This document shows, piece by piece, positions 1 through 7,422 of a DNA stretch of 24,367 nt. Location of the stretch: positions 1-24,367 of IMG/VR virus record IMGVR_UViG_3300043466_002514. One strand, written 5' to 3'. Below the pieces are notes generated by a model that did not search any database, had not been told where the DNA came from, and saw nothing but the letters and a program-made list of their open reading frames with translations. A program made the translations under genes and the position numbers. Positions within the stretch are counted from its first letter, which is position 1, and the number at the start of each line of letters is the position of its first letter. The DNA is from a virus.

Positions 1-288
1 ATATACTCCCTTGTAGAATTTCTTTGATTCTGGATCAAAATATTTTTCTTCTTTAAATGAAACCATCTTGCCTACTGCTGATGGTTGGTGCATCTCTCTA
101 ATGTTCCCACGGAATTTAGCAAAAGCTTCCATAGATGCTTCTGTTGTAACAATATCGTTCTGCTTGTCAAGGTTATCTAGTGACGCAAAACCAGAAACCA
201 TTCTACGGCCTTCATCAATTTTTGTTAGAGGCATAGACAAACGAACGTTGTCGCCGTCAGTAACCCACGAAGCCTTATTTATTTTCAT
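1..288 (-). CDS. Phage prohead protease (XkdF-like), C-terminus beyond the window
   Basis: The first 96 codons of a minus-strand gene that runs off the left edge. The N-terminus begins MKINKASW and includes the stretch RRMVSGFASLDNLDKQNDIV, followed by SMEAFAKFRGNIREMHQ. A beta-strand leading into a 'G.AS....D.Q.DIV' turn and a helix ending in a conserved His is typical of the XkdF/HK97-type prohead serine protease that trims scaffold and capsid precursors during head maturation. The His of REMHQ would be the expected catalytic His; the Ser lies outside the window. It follows the portal gene, the usual head-gene order. An extended -10 box ends 9 bases before the ATG, so the mRNA would have almost no leader. 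Family assignment is from motif recognition only. Confidence 0.72.
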   Translation of the reverse strand, partial: MKINKASWVTDGDNVRLSMPLTKIDEGRRMVSGFASLDNLDKQNDIVTTEASMEAFAKFRGNIREMHQPSAVGKMVSFKEEKYFDPESKKFYKGVY

Positions 289-297
289 ATCACATCT

Positions 298-306
298 ATT
301 ATACCA
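298..306 (-). promoter_or_regulatory. Extended -10 promoter (TGGTATAAT) for the prohead protease
   Basis: The minus strand reads TGGTATAAT, a perfect extended -10, 9 bases before the ATG at 288. Transcription would start about 2 bases before the start codon. It lies between the portal stop and the protease start. Confidence 0.55.
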
Positions 307-327
307 AACGTTTTATAACTTTCTCAG

Positions 328-1932
328 CTATTGAGACGCTCGACCTTCCCCTTGCGGATTTCTTCCAGAAATAGTTGTTGGGCTGTCTGAGGCATTATTT
401 TGCCTTTCAGTATCCCGTGCTCTGTTGTCTGATGAGTTTGCTATTGAGTCTGCTGCTGCCCTTGCGGTCAGCTCTAATGGATTATCGCCACCCTCCCTTT
501 GAGGAAGGTCAAGAATCTCACGTGCCTCATTAGGAAGCATAATCTGAGACTTAACATATTTTTCAAGAATCTGAGCTTGAGCAATCTCATCCGTCAAAGT
601 TAACTCGTTAAACTTAAGTTGAAGAATATCTGTTTGCTCTTTAATAATTTTACTAATAATTTTTTCAAGGTGATGCTGTGCAGGTCTAGCCACCTGCTCT
701 TTAAATGTTCTGTCTTGCGACAATGCTGCTGCTAATCCAGAATCTGATCCACCAAGCTTAGAAATAGGAACTTGGTGAGCAATAAGAATATCATCACGAT
801 TCTGTTTACGGTACTCTTTAAAAGAGCCATCCTGAATGCCATTCTCAATTGGCTCCATCTTAAACTCAACTTTATTCTGGTCAGTGTCTCCAGGAAGAGG
901 GATATAAAGAGTTCTATGTGATTGAGACTTAAGGCCTGTTTGTAAAAATCTAAACATTTTATCTTCTGAATCACCACTTAGCTGAGCACCCTTAAGAGTA
1001 ATAATATATCTTGGTACCGCCTTGTTTTCAAAATAATCAATGTTGTATTGTGCTGCTAGCTTATCACCCATTAATGACGGAAGCGCAGAAATAATATCAG
1101 GTACTCCATAAAAAGTATTTAGTGGAGAATATTCTTTAATGTGAATAATCTCATTTGGACGTGTATCGTTAGTTACTGGGTTAGGATTCTTTGCTCCAAA
1201 GTTACGGAAATAAACAACCTTCTGACCGATTATCTGAAGAAATCCATCATGAAGTCTACGAACACGAACAGTAGTTGCTGGAATATGTCCAATATATCCA
1301 ATTTGTCCTTCTACATTTCTTCCAACTTCAATGAATCCGTTTCCCGTTGCTTGAAGATCTGTATAAACTTTTTCCATAATTTTTGTAAAAGAATCATCAT
1401 CATTTAAACTTTCTAGCCATTCTCTAATTTCTATTTTCATTCTTTCAATACGTTTACGGGCACGAGCTACTTTTTCTGGATCATCACTATTTTCAAATCT
1501 AAGAGATGTGCTGTCTGTTAAATCAAAACGATATCCAAGACCTACAATATTTTCTACCTTTGCATCAATTGCTGCATGGTTAGCAAAAGATGTATCATAA
1601 AAATTAGCAAGTTCATACATATTATATGGTGGAGTGATTACATCAAATAGACCATAGCCATTACGATATACGGTTCCAGGATTAATCTGCTTAGATGCTG
1701 AACCATCCCCTGCTGGCATTGCATTTGCTGAGTCAAGGTATGCAGGATCACCAATAGCTTTATTTGCTACACGGCTTGTTCTACGTTTAAAGTTTTGATT
1801 TATACCGTTTAAATCTTTTAGTTCTTCCCAATTTTTATTAAATGGGTCTTGAGCAAGAAAAGGATTTTCTTCCTGTTCCTGTGTATTTAGCTTTGCAACA
1901 ATTGTGTTGGGATCTCTACTCATCGCTACCAT
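328..1932 (-). CDS. Phage portal protein
   Basis: A 534-residue protein with the features of the Phage_portal/PBSX-type family: an N-terminal segment with YELANFYDTSFANHAAIDAKV, a middle 'GNGFIEVGRN' strand, 'PNEIIHIKEYSP' followed by 'YGVPDIISALPSLMGDKLAAQYN', the helix 'NIDYFENKAVPRYIITLKG', and a C-terminal 'SKLGGSDSGLAAALSQDRTF' loop. These are the stem and wing landmarks of portals that form the dodecameric DNA channel at the head vertex. The C-terminal 40 residues are polar and low complexity. The gene overlaps the end of the upstream gene, so translation is probably coupled. Two starts are possible, ATG at 1932 (MVAM) or at 1923 (MSRD); neither has a strong ribosome site. The adjacent protease gene supports the call. 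Confidence 0.88.
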   Translation of the reverse strand: MVAMSRDPNTIVAKLNTQEQEENPFLAQDPFNKNWEELKDLNGINQNFKRRTSRVANKAIGDPAYLDSANAMPAGDGSASKQINPGTVYRNGYGLFDVITPPYNMYELANFYDTSFANHAAIDAKVENIVGLGYRFDLTDSTSLRFENSDDPEKVARARKRIERMKIEIREWLESLNDDDSFTKIMEKVYTDLQATGNGFIEVGRNVEGQIGYIGHIPATTVRVRRLHDGFLQIIGQKVVYFRNFGAKNPNPVTNDTRPNEIIHIKEYSPLNTFYGVPDIISALPSLMGDKLAAQYNIDYFENKAVPRYIITLKGAQLSGDSEDKMFRFLQTGLKSQSHRTLYIPLPGDTDQNKVEFKMEPIENGIQDGSFKEYRKQNRDDILIAHQVPISKLGGSDSGLAAALSQDRTFKEQVARPAQHHLEKIISKIIKEQTDILQLKFNELTLTDEIAQAQILEKYVKSQIMLPNEAREILDLPQREGGDNPLELTARAAADSIANSSDNRARDTERQNNASDSPTTISGRNPQGEGRASQ

Positions 1933-2302
1933 ACTTATCGTGAGTTTGCTTAGCTGCCATCCATGCTCCTAAGTCATTCATTGAAGGGATAAGACCCTGT
2001 TTCATTCTGTCTAGCTGTTCGGAGTATTCTTCATCTGTAACTCTTGTAAGCCCAGGCACAAACACGGCCTCACCCTCACCGTCATCTCCATAGTGTTTAG
2101 CAGCGGTTTTAAGTTGTGATATTTTTGCTACATCATTTCTCATTGATTCGATATTAAGAATGTTGCCATCTCCATCGGTAAACCATTTGCCGTTTGACTT
2201 CTTATAAACATATAGACCCCAATTGTATTTCTTTTCAATGACCTGTCTGCGGACATTGCTTACAAGGGGTTTGCCAGTTTTAGGGTTAATTAATGCATCC
2301 AT
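1916..2302 (-). CDS. Small phage protein of unknown function next to portal
   Basis: A 128-residue protein I do not recognise. It opens with a basic segment (MDALINPKTGKPL), has a Trp/Tyr-rich middle (KKYNWGLYVYKKSNGKWF) and an acidic C-terminus ending KYGSDE. The frame is open to an ATG at 2308, but the -10 box TATACT ends 7 bases before the ATG at 2302. That matches the leaderless spacing seen for many other genes here, so I chose 2302. The stop overlaps the portal start. Its place between the reductase and the portal suggests a head-assembly or packaging accessory role, which is inference only. Confidence 0.7.
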   Translation of the reverse strand: MDALINPKTGKPLVSNVRRQVIEKKYNWGLYVYKKSNGKWFTDGDGNILNIESMRNDVAKISQLKTAAKHYGDDGEGEAVFVPGLTRVTDEEYSEQLDRMKQGLIPSMNDLGAWMAAKQTHDKYGSDE

Positions 2303-2309
2303 AACCATT

Positions 2310-2318
2310 AGTATACCA
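2310..2318 (-). promoter_or_regulatory. Extended -10 promoter (TGGTATACT), leaderless start at 2302
   Basis: TGGTATACT on the minus strand, 7 bases before the ATG at 2302, directly after the ribonucleotide reductase stop at 2324. It would restart transcription for the small protein, portal and protease. Confidence 0.55.
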
Positions 2319-2323
2319 TAACT

Positions 2324-4357
2324 CTAGTATAACTTGATTTCACAGGCATCTGTAGAGCAATACTTCTCAGATTCTGCATCAAGGTTATCCTTGCCATCAT
2401 AGATAGCAGACCAGTCAATTTTACCAATAGTGCCCACATATGCATTATATTCTTCTCGTGTGATTTCGCTATAAGGTTGCTGTGGATAAACCTTATCTCC
2501 CATAGGTAGGAAGGAAACTGCCTTTAGCTGACCCTCATACATATTTAGGGCTGGAGCAATAAATTTCTTCTCAGTTTCCTTGTCAAAAGATAAAGTTACA
2601 GAAACACCATTATCTGACCAGTACTTCTGAGCAGTAGCTGCTAAACCAATCTTTTCAAACAGGCTTACCTGCTTTTCAGAACGCTTATGTCCTGATGCCA
2701 CTGGGAAATAGACTACTGATGTATTTGCTGATACTAGGTCTGGTTCAATCTTATACCCCGCTGCTTTAAATAAATGAAGCATTGGATCTTGGTCACCAAA
2801 ACGAATAGCCCGTAGATAGAATTCTCCGCCTGGACCCCAGTGAACTCCAGGGGTAGCACCAGAAAGAAGTGATACAGATCCCGATGGTTTAACTGTTGTT
2901 ACACGAACTGATTCACGAACACAAAGCCATTCTGAATATGAATGATCATATTTACGAATTGTGGTGTATCCTTCATCCATCCATTCACGAATTACTGGAA
3001 GACCATGCTCATCAGAAAATGCTGCAATTCCTGTAAGAGATGTACCAATACGACGATTACGTTGCATGATACCGTTTGTCTGTTGCCAGTGTGTTGGCAT
3101 AAGAGTGACAGTCTTTCCATAAAGGTAAGCAAACTTTAACGTCTTGAGGAAGTCCTCCTTGGAATCATGACGATTAAGGTGCACTTCTACAAGTGTACAT
3201 AATTCATAACTTTCCAATGGCTGCTCCGCACAAGGGTTAAAGCCCATAATCCGACTATCCTTATAATCAGGAGCATCGGCAAGACGACCATAATTACGAG
3301 CAACATCAAGCCAAATAAAACCTGGTTCTCCGTTATCTGCAATTAAATCAACATAGTCTTCATATTTAGTTCCAACTTCAGCAGCGATTGAGTTGTTACT
3401 CATCCATGCCCAACCTGGTTTAGCTGGATCATATGAGTTACGCTCTGGAAATACTTCTGGATTCTTAAGATTAATAAAACCATTATCTTCTGGTGTACCA
3501 AGTGCAAGGGTAGCAGAACGACGAACATTTCCAGATACAACACATGTTCCAATAAGATTTACGATATCTACAATAGCACGAGAATCAAGCAGCTCCCCTG
3601 CTCTAGAACCGATTACATTACGAATGCGTGTATGGAGATCAATAAGTGGTGCTGGACCGCTTGCAACGCCTCCAAAGCCTTTAATAGGGGCTCCTAGTGG
3701 ACGGATAAGGTCATAGTTAAACTCTTGAATTGATTGGTTCTGACGAAGGAATGAGTTAATTAAAAGACGAACTGACTCTACCCATCCTTCACGGGTGTCA
3801 GGGATTTCATAAACATTTACTGGCTCTGTAGGAGCATAAATAGACATTTGCTTATCTTGTCCAAGGGTATCAAACCCAACACCAATTCCTAACATTAATG
3901 CATCCATTACCCAAGCAAATAGGGCTCCTGGATCATTACGATCAATATCACGAGTAGAAACCATTGCACAGTTTTGAAGGGATGCAGAGTTACGCTTCTC
4001 CATAGTCATAGGGGTACCAAACGCCCAAAGACCACGACCTGGTGGTGTCCACTTTAATTCAAACATTCTTTGAAAGGCTTCTTGAGCAGACTTTTGAGCC
4101 TTGTTATCATTCCATGGCAAACGGTTATCTTTAGCGTGGTTCTTCTGTACTGAATACATACCCTCGATTACACGACGACACACTTCATGCCAGCGTTCCT
4201 TTGTCCCGTCTTCCTTAACACGAGAATATGTACGAATAAATGTAATTTCTCCTAACGAGTTTGAGCCTGCATCTGAGAAACCAAATGGGCTTGGAACATT
4301 ATTATATTTATTTACAAATTCATCGGATAGACGAAAAGAGAATACTGTATCTGACAT
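2324..4357 (-). CDS. nrdJ: Adenosylcobalamin-dependent (class II) ribonucleoside-triphosphate reductase
   Basis: A 677-residue monomeric class II ribonucleotide reductase, which makes deoxyribonucleotides from ribonucleotides using coenzyme B12, thus supplying DNA precursors in the host cytoplasm. Visible landmarks: 'PPGRGLWAFGT' near residue 105; LQNC with Cys130; the active-site block NPCAEQ at 374-379, whose Cys376 would carry the thiyl radical and whose Glu378 is the expected acid; ELC with Cys387, the partner of Cys130 in the redox pair; and a C-terminal CSTDAC (Cys667 and Cys672), the swinging-arm dithiol that re-reduces the active site. Length is slightly below the roughly 740 of the Lactobacillus enzyme. 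It has its own promoter and a ribosome site (GAAAGG) before ATG 4357. It lies between the tail-fibre block and the portal rather than with replication genes. Confidence 0.93.
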   Translation of the reverse strand: MSDTVFSFRLSDEFVNKYNNVPSPFGFSDAGSNSLGEITFIRTYSRVKEDGTKERWHEVCRRVIEGMYSVQKNHAKDNRLPWNDNKAQKSAQEAFQRMFELKWTPPGRGLWAFGTPMTMEKRNSASLQNCAMVSTRDIDRNDPGALFAWVMDALMLGIGVGFDTLGQDKQMSIYAPTEPVNVYEIPDTREGWVESVRLLINSFLRQNQSIQEFNYDLIRPLGAPIKGFGGVASGPAPLIDLHTRIRNVIGSRAGELLDSRAIVDIVNLIGTCVVSGNVRRSATLALGTPEDNGFINLKNPEVFPERNSYDPAKPGWAWMSNNSIAAEVGTKYEDYVDLIADNGEPGFIWLDVARNYGRLADAPDYKDSRIMGFNPCAEQPLESYELCTLVEVHLNRHDSKEDFLKTLKFAYLYGKTVTLMPTHWQQTNGIMQRNRRIGTSLTGIAAFSDEHGLPVIREWMDEGYTTIRKYDHSYSEWLCVRESVRVTTVKPSGSVSLLSGATPGVHWGPGGEFYLRAIRFGDQDPMLHLFKAAGYKIEPDLVSANTSVVYFPVASGHKRSEKQVSLFEKIGLAATAQKYWSDNGVSVTLSFDKETEKKFIAPALNMYEGQLKAVSFLPMGDKVYPQQPYSEITREEYNAYVGTIGKIDWSAIYDGKDNLDAESEKYCSTDACEIKLY

Positions 4358-4414
4358 TTTTTACCTTTCATAGCAAAATTAATTGAGTACTTTGTAGTTT
4401 CCAAAGCAGTCTTA

Positions 4415-4423
4415 AGTATAGCA
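4415..4423 (-). promoter_or_regulatory. Extended -10 promoter for the ribonucleotide reductase
   Basis: TGCTATACT on the minus strand, giving a leader of roughly 50 bases before the ATG at 4357. The leader is too short for a cobalamin riboswitch and I see no B12-box sequence in it. Confidence 0.45.
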
Positions 4424-4431
4424 TAGGTTTT

Positions 4432-4464
4432 AAAAGAAAAAACCCCACTGTTATGCGGGGTTTT
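4432..4464 (-). terminator. Intrinsic terminator after the tail-fibre gene
   Basis: An 8-bp stem (AAAACCCC pairing with GGGGTTTT) with a 10-base loop; on the minus strand it runs into TTTTTTCTTTT. It closes the 796-residue fibre transcript and separates it from the reductase. A second inverted repeat without a T-tract, CTTAACCT/AGGTTAAG, lies at 4470-4492. Confidence 0.75.
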
Positions 4465-4513
4465 AACTTCTTAACCTTAACTTTAGGTTAAGTGCTTTGG
4501 TTTTTATTAAGTA

Positions 4514-6904
4514 CTATGCTGTTAAGTCTCCGAAAGCTACCCAAGTATTTTCTGCACGTTTTACAAGCGTTACTGCAGACCATTGAGCTCTTAGCTTTAA
4601 TCCTGGTGTTCCGTTAATTGTGACTCCACCAGTAGGAGCTATTGTTGTTTGTCCTGATCCTGTTTGGACTACGCTTATTTTTGTACCGATTGCATATGGA
4701 ACTGATGAGTTTAGTGGAACTGTTAAATTATTTGCAGATCCAACTCCCATTTCAATCATCTTATCTTTATCAGCTGCTACCAACGTGTATGATGCTGACT
4801 GTGCATTAATAAGTGTGGTTGATGGTGCAAATTCGATTGCATTTGTTCCATCTCCTACGATAATCTTATCATTTGTTGCATCAAAGGCTATTCTTCCACT
4901 TGTAGTAGATGTTGTTGATGATAGTGTAAGTGTCGGTGTTGTGATTGTTGGGGTTGTTAATGTCTTATTTGTTAATGTTTGTGATGTAGAAAGATCTGCT
5001 GTGATTGCAGTATCAATTGTAAGAGTTCCTGGTGTTGCTTCTGATAAACCATTTCCAGCAACAACAGTCTTAGCAGCATTAAACTCTGTATAAGAAATGT
5101 TATCTGTTCCAATTACTATTGGGTTTGTTGCTGAGTTATTGATAAATCCAATTCCACCGAATGTTGTTCCACTTTGAACAAATGTGAAATCTCCAGTTTT
5201 CATTTCTCCAACAGGACTGTTATCTGAATCTGTTGCACGAGTTAATACCCATGGGACAGATACTGATCCAACTGTTGTTAATGTATAAATACCGTTTTGT
5301 TTTGCGTCAGTCTGGTTCTTAATAAGAACTCTTTGTCCAAGAGTAACTGACTCTCCATCAATTGTGGTAAATGCACGGTTTGTATCTGCTGTAAGAGTTG
5401 CTCCTACTCCAGATGTACCGTTTGAGTAATTGGCTGCAAGATTTACTGTTGTTGTTGCGTGAACTGCTTCATGGAAGTTAATTCCAGCAGTTACGTTATC
5501 AACATATAGTTTAGTTGCTGCATGAAGGTCTGATGTTGGTGCACCTGAAAGTGTAAGTAGTCCAGTTAATGTTCCACCAGATAATGCTAACTTACCATCA
5601 AGTTGAGTTTGAATTGCAGATGTAACTCCATTTACATATCCTAACTCTGTTGCTGAAACATCTCCAACTGATGTTGTTGAAGGAAGAACTACTGTTCCAG
5701 TAAATGTTGGTCCAGCAAGATCTGCTTTTAGGTTGAGTGCTGTTTGTGTAGCAGTAGAAACTGGCTTGGCTGCATCTGATGTATTGTCTACATCGCTAAG
5801 TCCTACGTGAGTTTTTGTTATTCCAGTTACCGTTCCAGTAAAGGCTGGTGAATTAATTGGTGCATATGTTGTAGCTGCTGTTCCTGAGTTAAGCTTGTCA
5901 TTAATCTGTGTCTGAATAGCAGATGTTACGCCATCAAGGTATCCAATTTCAGTATCTGTAATATTATTAACACGAGCCTGAATTGTGGTGGTGTCTACAG
6001 AGATTGCTCCAGTTGTATCATTATATGAAAGTCCAGTGCCTAATGCATTTCCAACAGCATCTTGGGCTCTTTCATCTGTAAAATATTTATTGGTGCCACC
6101 TTCTGAAAGGTTGTCAGTATTAGAATCTGCAACACCATTTTCAGCAGTAATAGTAAGTCCATTTTTATCACCAGTGATAGCAATATTAGTTTTTGTTGCA
6201 TTTGTAAGAAGCTCGGCTACATTTTGTCTAGTTGCTAGTTCAGTAGTATCTACTATTCCATGAATATTTGTTGTAGCTGAGGTGTGACTTGTAAGATCTC
6301 CAGCCATAGCTACTGTGCCAGTTGCATCTGGAAAAGTAATTGTTCTATCTGCTGTAGGATCTGTTACGGTGAGGGTAGTTTCAAAATCATTTGCTGTAGT
6401 ACCTTCAAAAACAATTCCTGTTGTAGCATTAATAGTTGTGCTGTTAATAGTAGTGGTTGTACCGCTTACAGTTAAGTTTCCTGAGACTGTAACGTTTCCG
6501 CTACCGTCGGCTAATACAACAGTACCAGTTGCATCTGGAAGAGTGATTGTTCTGTCAGCAGTTGGATTTGTTACAGCCAATGTAGTTTCATTAGCATCTG
6601 CAGAAGAGCCTTCAAAAACAACACCAGTTGTGGTTAATACGTTGGCATTTGCATCAAGTGCTGCAACACCATTTAAAACACCTTTTTCTGTTGATAGAAC
6701 AAAACCCTCAAGGCTTCCACCAATAGCATCTTCATCAAGGAAGTAGTTAAGGTCAGCCCAGTGGTTTGTACCGTCTCCAACTTTAAACTTGTTAGTATCG
6801 GTCTCATATCCAATTTCTCCAGCATTAAGGATAGGTCCCTCTCCAGCATTGGTAGAGATCCATTGGGCAGCGGTACCTCTACGCTGTTGCATTCTTGTTG
6901 CCAT
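4514..6904 (-). CDS. Large modular tail-fibre/adhesin protein
   Basis: A 796-residue, Thr/Ala/Asn-rich beta-structured protein without Cys-rich or enzyme motifs. Residues about 1-60 (MATRMQQRRGTAAQW, then AGEIGYETDTNKFKVGDG) match the short N-terminal module common at the head of phage fibres and tropism determinants, which attaches to the virion. Then come two copies of an 'FEG..A.(D/N)ETTL.VT(D/N)PTADRTIT.PDATGTV' cassette, a 'LSYNDTTGAISVDTT..QARV' cassette, several 'T..GYV(N/D)GVTSAIQTQ' repeats, a 'HAATKLYVD' segment, and a C-terminal beta domain after about residue 700 (ASYTLVAADKDKMIEM). The start has a strong AGGAG ribosome site and its own promoter. It is last in the fibre block before a terminator. 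Role as receptor-binding fibre is inferred from family resemblance. Confidence 0.8.
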   Translation of the reverse strand: MATRMQQRRGTAAQWISTNAGEGPILNAGEIGYETDTNKFKVGDGTNHWADLNYFLDEDAIGGSLEGFVLSTEKGVLNGVAALDANANVLTTTGVVFEGSSADANETTLAVTNPTADRTITLPDATGTVVLADGSGNVTVSGNLTVSGTTTTINSTTINATTGIVFEGTTANDFETTLTVTDPTADRTITFPDATGTVAMAGDLTSHTSATTNIHGIVDTTELATRQNVAELLTNATKTNIAITGDKNGLTITAENGVADSNTDNLSEGGTNKYFTDERAQDAVGNALGTGLSYNDTTGAISVDTTTIQARVNNITDTEIGYLDGVTSAIQTQINDKLNSGTAATTYAPINSPAFTGTVTGITKTHVGLSDVDNTSDAAKPVSTATQTALNLKADLAGPTFTGTVVLPSTTSVGDVSATELGYVNGVTSAIQTQLDGKLALSGGTLTGLLTLSGAPTSDLHAATKLYVDNVTAGINFHEAVHATTTVNLAANYSNGTSGVGATLTADTNRAFTTIDGESVTLGQRVLIKNQTDAKQNGIYTLTTVGSVSVPWVLTRATDSDNSPVGEMKTGDFTFVQSGTTFGGIGFINNSATNPIVIGTDNISYTEFNAAKTVVAGNGLSEATPGTLTIDTAITADLSTSQTLTNKTLTTPTITTPTLTLSSTTSTTSGRIAFDATNDKIIVGDGTNAIEFAPSTTLINAQSASYTLVAADKDKMIEMGVGSANNLTVPLNSSVPYAIGTKISVVQTGSGQTTIAPTGGVTINGTPGLKLRAQWSAVTLVKRAENTWVAFGDLTA
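6308..6631 (-). repeat. Two copies of the ~115-bp fibre cassette
   Basis: Two related in-frame copies at about 6308-6420 and 6510-6631, encoding FEG...ETTL.VT.PTADRTIT.PDATGTV. Two further copies occur in the neighbouring 586-residue gene. Shared spellings such as 'ccagttgcatctgg' show DNA-level as well as protein-level similarity. Confidence 0.75.
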
Positions 6905-6936
6905 ATTATTACTCCTCTTTCGTGGTGTCTTATAGT

Positions 6937-6945
6937 ATTATATCA
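6937..6945 (-). promoter_or_regulatory. Extended -10 promoter (TGATATAAT) for the 796-residue fibre
   Basis: TGATATAAT lies 32 bases before ATG 6904 and is followed by a conventional AGGAG ribosome site. Here the same promoter motif is used with a normal leader, unlike the leaderless genes. Confidence 0.55.
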
Positions 6946-6950
6946 GATAA

Positions 6951-7403
6951 TTAGTTAAAATTATCCGTAGCAATTCCGCCAACCCATGTATTTTCCCATT
7001 CGGTTGTGTTGTATAGTCCTGCACTTACTAAATACCCTGGCTCATCGTAAGTTCCACCACTAACAAATACACTTACTACCAAACCACTGCCATCGATAGC
7101 TGTATCGTGAATGTGGTCTTGTAATCTTTCTGAGTCTTCCAGGTTAGAAATAGCTACCCATTGACCACTATAATAAATATGAACACGCTCTGTTAGGGTG
7201 TCAAACCAAAGATTTCCATTTACTGGAGTTACTGGTTGAGTTGAGCTAATAATTGGAGAACCAACTGCAGTATCTACATATAGCTTAGTTGCTGCATGTG
7301 TATTTTCGGTAGGAGTGGCAACTACAACAGTTCCTCCAAAGGTACCGCCTTGAGCTACATCTAGCCCATGCTTTACTTTAAAATCTCTGTTAGTAGTTGT
7401 CAC
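6951..7403 (-). CDS. Tail-fibre accessory protein with fibre-type N-terminus
   Basis: A 150-residue protein whose N-terminus (TTTNRDFKVKHGLDV) resembles that of the adjacent 586-residue fibre (MATVTKDFRVKAGLVV). It also carries NTHAATKLYVD, shared with the 796-residue fibre, then 'GNLWFDTLTERVHIYYSGQWV', a common short beta module in phage tail proteins, and a distinct C-terminal part. The start is GTG at 7403, supported by AGGAAAAGAGG a few bases upstream. The arrangement suggests a structural protein made of the attachment module plus one distal domain, possibly a second fibre or a chaperone-like partner. The function is not certain. Confidence 0.68.
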   Translation of the reverse strand: MTTTNRDFKVKHGLDVAQGGTFGGTVVVATPTENTHAATKLYVDTAVGSPIISSTQPVTPVNGNLWFDTLTERVHIYYSGQWVAISNLEDSERLQDHIHDTAIDGSGLVVSVFVSGGTYDEPGYLVSAGLYNTTEWENTWVGGIATDNFN

Positions 7404-7422
7404 TTCTAGCCTCTTTTCCTAA

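Noticed and set aside
4358-4430. Possible cobalamin riboswitch before the B12-dependent reductase
   Set aside because: The leader is about 50 bases, far too short, and no B12-box or matching helices are visible.
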